Positions 59,161-64,000 of a DNA stretch of 64,000 bases are shown in pieces (the stretch's first letter is position 1; each line of letters starts with the position of its first letter). The stretch is from an uncultured Phocaeicola sp. (GTDB lineage: Bacteria > Bacteroidota > Bacteroidia > Bacteroidales > Bacteroidaceae). The DNA is taken from the NCBI GenBank assembly GCA_958434805.1, contig CAUBDX010000003.1, positions 1 to 64,000 of the forward strand. Reading direction: 5' to 3'. The notes under the pieces are model-generated. The model was not told the origin of the DNA and did no database searches. It saw only the letters and a list, made by a program, of their open reading frames with translations. A program made the translations under genes and the position numbers.

Positions 59161-61095
59161 TTATTTGCCATAATCATCATATAACATCAGCAAATGTGAC
59201 GAACTCCAACTGAAATGGGGAGCTTTTAACAATTCACCGGTGTGTGTGCCATAGTTTTCATGTATCGGTGCGCCTTCTTTCAAGCCTTGCAGACGGTCGA
59301 ATACCTGGAGGGTGTATTCATCCGCCATCTTGTTATATCCATAATTGCGCAGGCCGCGGATAGCGAAGTAAGTCTGGTCCAACCAGATAGGACCGCGCCA
59401 GTAGCCACGAGGATTGTACTTCGGATTGTCTGCTGCCACTGTGGGGAAGGGAATGTATGTAGAGAACTTGGCTGTATCGGTCAGCAGGGGCAGCATGGCT
59501 TTTACCTGATCGGCCGTGGCAACTTTTGTCCATAAGGGGGTGTATGCTTCGCATCCCGGTTCCTGTATGAAGCTTCCGTCTTTTAAGCGGCGATCGAAGA
59601 AGAAACCTTTTTCTTTGTCGAAGAAATAATCGGCTACCTGGCTGCTGTAATCCGGACCATCGAAAGTTACTCCCAAAATACCGGCGAACTTTTTCAATAA
59701 CTTGCATTCCAAAGCCAGATAGGCATTCAGGTCAACACTTTCCTGATCCATGCTCCATGCATCCTCCGCACCGTCATTTTTCAGCATCTTGGCATCATCG
59801 AAACGGATGGCGTTATCCATGCCGCTTTCCCATGCTGCCGCTTCCAGTGTACCATCGGTGGAACCGTATTCACACATACCGTTGCGGTTATGGTCACGCT
59901 TGTTGTACCACCATTTGTAGTATGCCATCAATTGCGGATACATTTCGCTGATGAATGCCGTATCATTGGTATGGGTGAATATTTCGTCTACAGCCCAGGA
60001 TACGAGAGGAGGTTTGCTGTCGCGTGCATTGTTCTCGGCAGGATCGGTGTAGATGCAGTCTATAATCATGCCGTCCGGTTGCTGGTAGTCAAACATGGCG
60101 CGGATGTTGTCTTTGGCAAGTTCAGGATCGAATTTTGCCAGGGCGGCAGAGAAACGCCAGGTGTCCCAAGCCCAGAATCCTACGAAGTAGTATGCGGCAT
60201 GACTCGGAACAATTCCTTCGTGGAGCAATCCGCCACGGTGGGTACGCCAGTTGCTGATAAGTGTAACAACTGCTTTCACGGCGATACGGTCATACTCAGG
60301 TTTCATATCTTTGCGCAGAATCTTGGTGAGATAACCTTCCCAGCGTTCTTTGTTGGCTTTGAGCCCTTCCTGCGGATTGCTTAGAGCCAATTGTGCTTTC
60401 TGTAATCCGGCAGAAAGTTCTTTTTCTCCGGTATAGAAAGAAATGGCTACGTAGGTGTCGTGTTCGCTGCCATTGATTTTTGCCTGGTAATTATTGTCAG
60501 TGCCCTTTACGCTAACATCCGGGGTAAAAGTTAATGCTACAATCTCACCGGAGGGATGACGGGCGATGACGGTATTCTGGTCTGTTTGGACTTGTATCTC
60601 TTTTCCCCATTGGCTGGCAGTTAAGGAGAGTTCCTTTCCTGCATCGGAGTGAATGCGGAGCAATGCGGTAGAAGCATCTAAAAAATTCAAGCGTTGAATG
60701 ATTTTACCTTCCTCTGAACTTGCCGAAAGATATAACTCTCCCGGGAAATAACAAGTGGAGTCCGGAGTGAATACTGCATTTGCATCATCGTTATAACCTA
60801 CGGTGACAGCGGATTGCGCCATCCATTGGCGCCGGTTCATGTCCAGACTGAACGGACCGCAGAAACCGTTCACCCAGTGATCTTTTTGCGGAAGGGTAAA
60901 TCCCATCCAGGAACCGGCGTCTGTAAACCATCCCCCGCAACGTGTCAGTGTATCGGGGGTATAGGCTATATCCAGTATGTTATTGAATTCATATCTTTTG
61001 CCTGTGGGGGTGTTCTCACCGGCAGGTGTGCAGGCCGTTGTGAGACCTGCGACTACTGCTGTGAGAAGAATGATTTTGGTAAATTTATATTTCAT
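59161..61095 (-). CDS. GH63-like exported glycosidase lipoprotein
   Basis: The 644-aa protein has an SpII signal with lipobox LTTAC and an (alpha/alpha)6-barrel like GH63 glucosidases. Motifs include FWAWDTWRFSAALAKFDPEL (catalytic acid Asp region), SWAVDEIFTHTND and the C-terminal PRGYWRGPIWLDQTYF and APIHENYGTHTGE (base Glu region). Substrates of the family are alpha-glucosides or related sugars. It follows the GH2 gene by 17 bases, so the two enzymes may act on one glycan. Confidence 0.85.
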   Translation of the reverse strand: MKYKFTKIILLTAVVAGLTTACTPAGENTPTGKRYEFNNILDIAYTPDTLTRCGGWFTDAGSWMGFTLPQKDHWVNGFCGPFSLDMNRRQWMAQSAVTVGYNDDANAVFTPDSTCYFPGELYLSASSEEGKIIQRLNFLDASTALLRIHSDAGKELSLTASQWGKEIQVQTDQNTVIARHPSGEIVALTFTPDVSVKGTDNNYQAKINGSEHDTYVAISFYTGEKELSAGLQKAQLALSNPQEGLKANKERWEGYLTKILRKDMKPEYDRIAVKAVVTLISNWRTHRGGLLHEGIVPSHAAYYFVGFWAWDTWRFSAALAKFDPELAKDNIRAMFDYQQPDGMIIDCIYTDPAENNARDSKPPLVSWAVDEIFTHTNDTAFISEMYPQLMAYYKWWYNKRDHNRNGMCEYGSTDGTLEAAAWESGMDNAIRFDDAKMLKNDGAEDAWSMDQESVDLNAYLALECKLLKKFAGILGVTFDGPDYSSQVADYFFDKEKGFFFDRRLKDGSFIQEPGCEAYTPLWTKVATADQVKAMLPLLTDTAKFSTYIPFPTVAADNPKYNPRGYWRGPIWLDQTYFAIRGLRNYGYNKMADEYTLQVFDRLQGLKEGAPIHENYGTHTGELLKAPHFSWSSSHLLMLYDDYGK

Positions 61096-61112
61096 GTCAT
61101 TTCGTTATTATT

Positions 61113-64000
<2,888 letters not shown>

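Overview
The window reads as a chromosomal segment of a gut Bacteroidales, most likely Phocaeicola or Bacteroides (vulgatus/dorei-like, by inference). Signs of this are the Bacteroidetes promoter signature (TTTG, about 20 nt, TAnnTTTG), weak ribosome-binding sites, many SpII lipoproteins and TonB-type barrels, DUF4491, DUF6132, DUF2807 and DUF4988 proteins, and GH105, GH63 and GH2 glycosidases. No rRNA, complete tRNA, CRISPR array or intact insertion sequence was found.

Layout. 1-0.4 kb: the 3' end of a tRNA-Met and a truncated AbiEii gene, probably the scar of an integrated element. 0.7-3.2 kb: a GH105 hydrolase, a lipoprotein and a barrel. 3.7-6.8 kb: a DUF6132/lipoprotein thioredoxin/MarR operon whose promoter sits between two identical 13-bp palindromes, then a VanX-type dipeptidase and a THUMP-like methyltransferase. 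6.8-11.2 kb: a two-component system divergent from a TonB-type barrel. 11.2-14.5 kb: SufE, an M28 glutaminyl-cyclase-like lipoprotein and a C26-M19 fusion. 14.5-16.6 kb: ptb-buk. 16.7-20.4 kb: a decayed accessory patch with a VapE/DUF3874 gene, four 22-bp palindromic repeats, two head-to-head barrel fragments and an Rpn remnant. 20.4-28.3 kb: DUF4491, Lrp, CNNM/CBS, NUDIX, a TPR protein and its barrel partner. 28.4-35.1 kb: topA-aroK-speA-argB and an ECF sigma pair. 35.3-38.9 kb: DUF2807, M48-like peptidase, acetyl-xylan esterase-like and YbjN-like genes.

39-45.6 kb is the most unusual part. A second Rpn remnant precedes a compact inverted-repeat pair (arm centres 188 bp apart) that looks like an invertible promoter, currently pointing away from an AraC-type regulator and a DUF4988 surface lipoprotein. 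Next comes a tightly packed four-gene cassette: a 53-aa coiled-coil peptide, a two-segment membrane protein, a radical SAM enzyme and a 51-aa Ser/Gly/Ala-rich peptide with one Cys. I read this as a possible new radical-SAM peptide-modification (RiPP-like) system.

45.7-57.7 kb is core: an MFS transporter, rimP-nusA-infB with an unusual leader (a 14-codon ORF overlapping a perfect intrinsic terminator), then cvpA and sufBCDS, for which the distant sufE probably supplies the sulfur-transfer partner. 57.8-58.5 kb is non-coding and repeat-rich, including a 304-bp unit bounded by 30-bp inverted repeats. 58.6-64 kb holds a GNAT gene and, on the minus strand, a GH2 beta-galactosidase (cut by the window end) followed by a GH63 lipoprotein.
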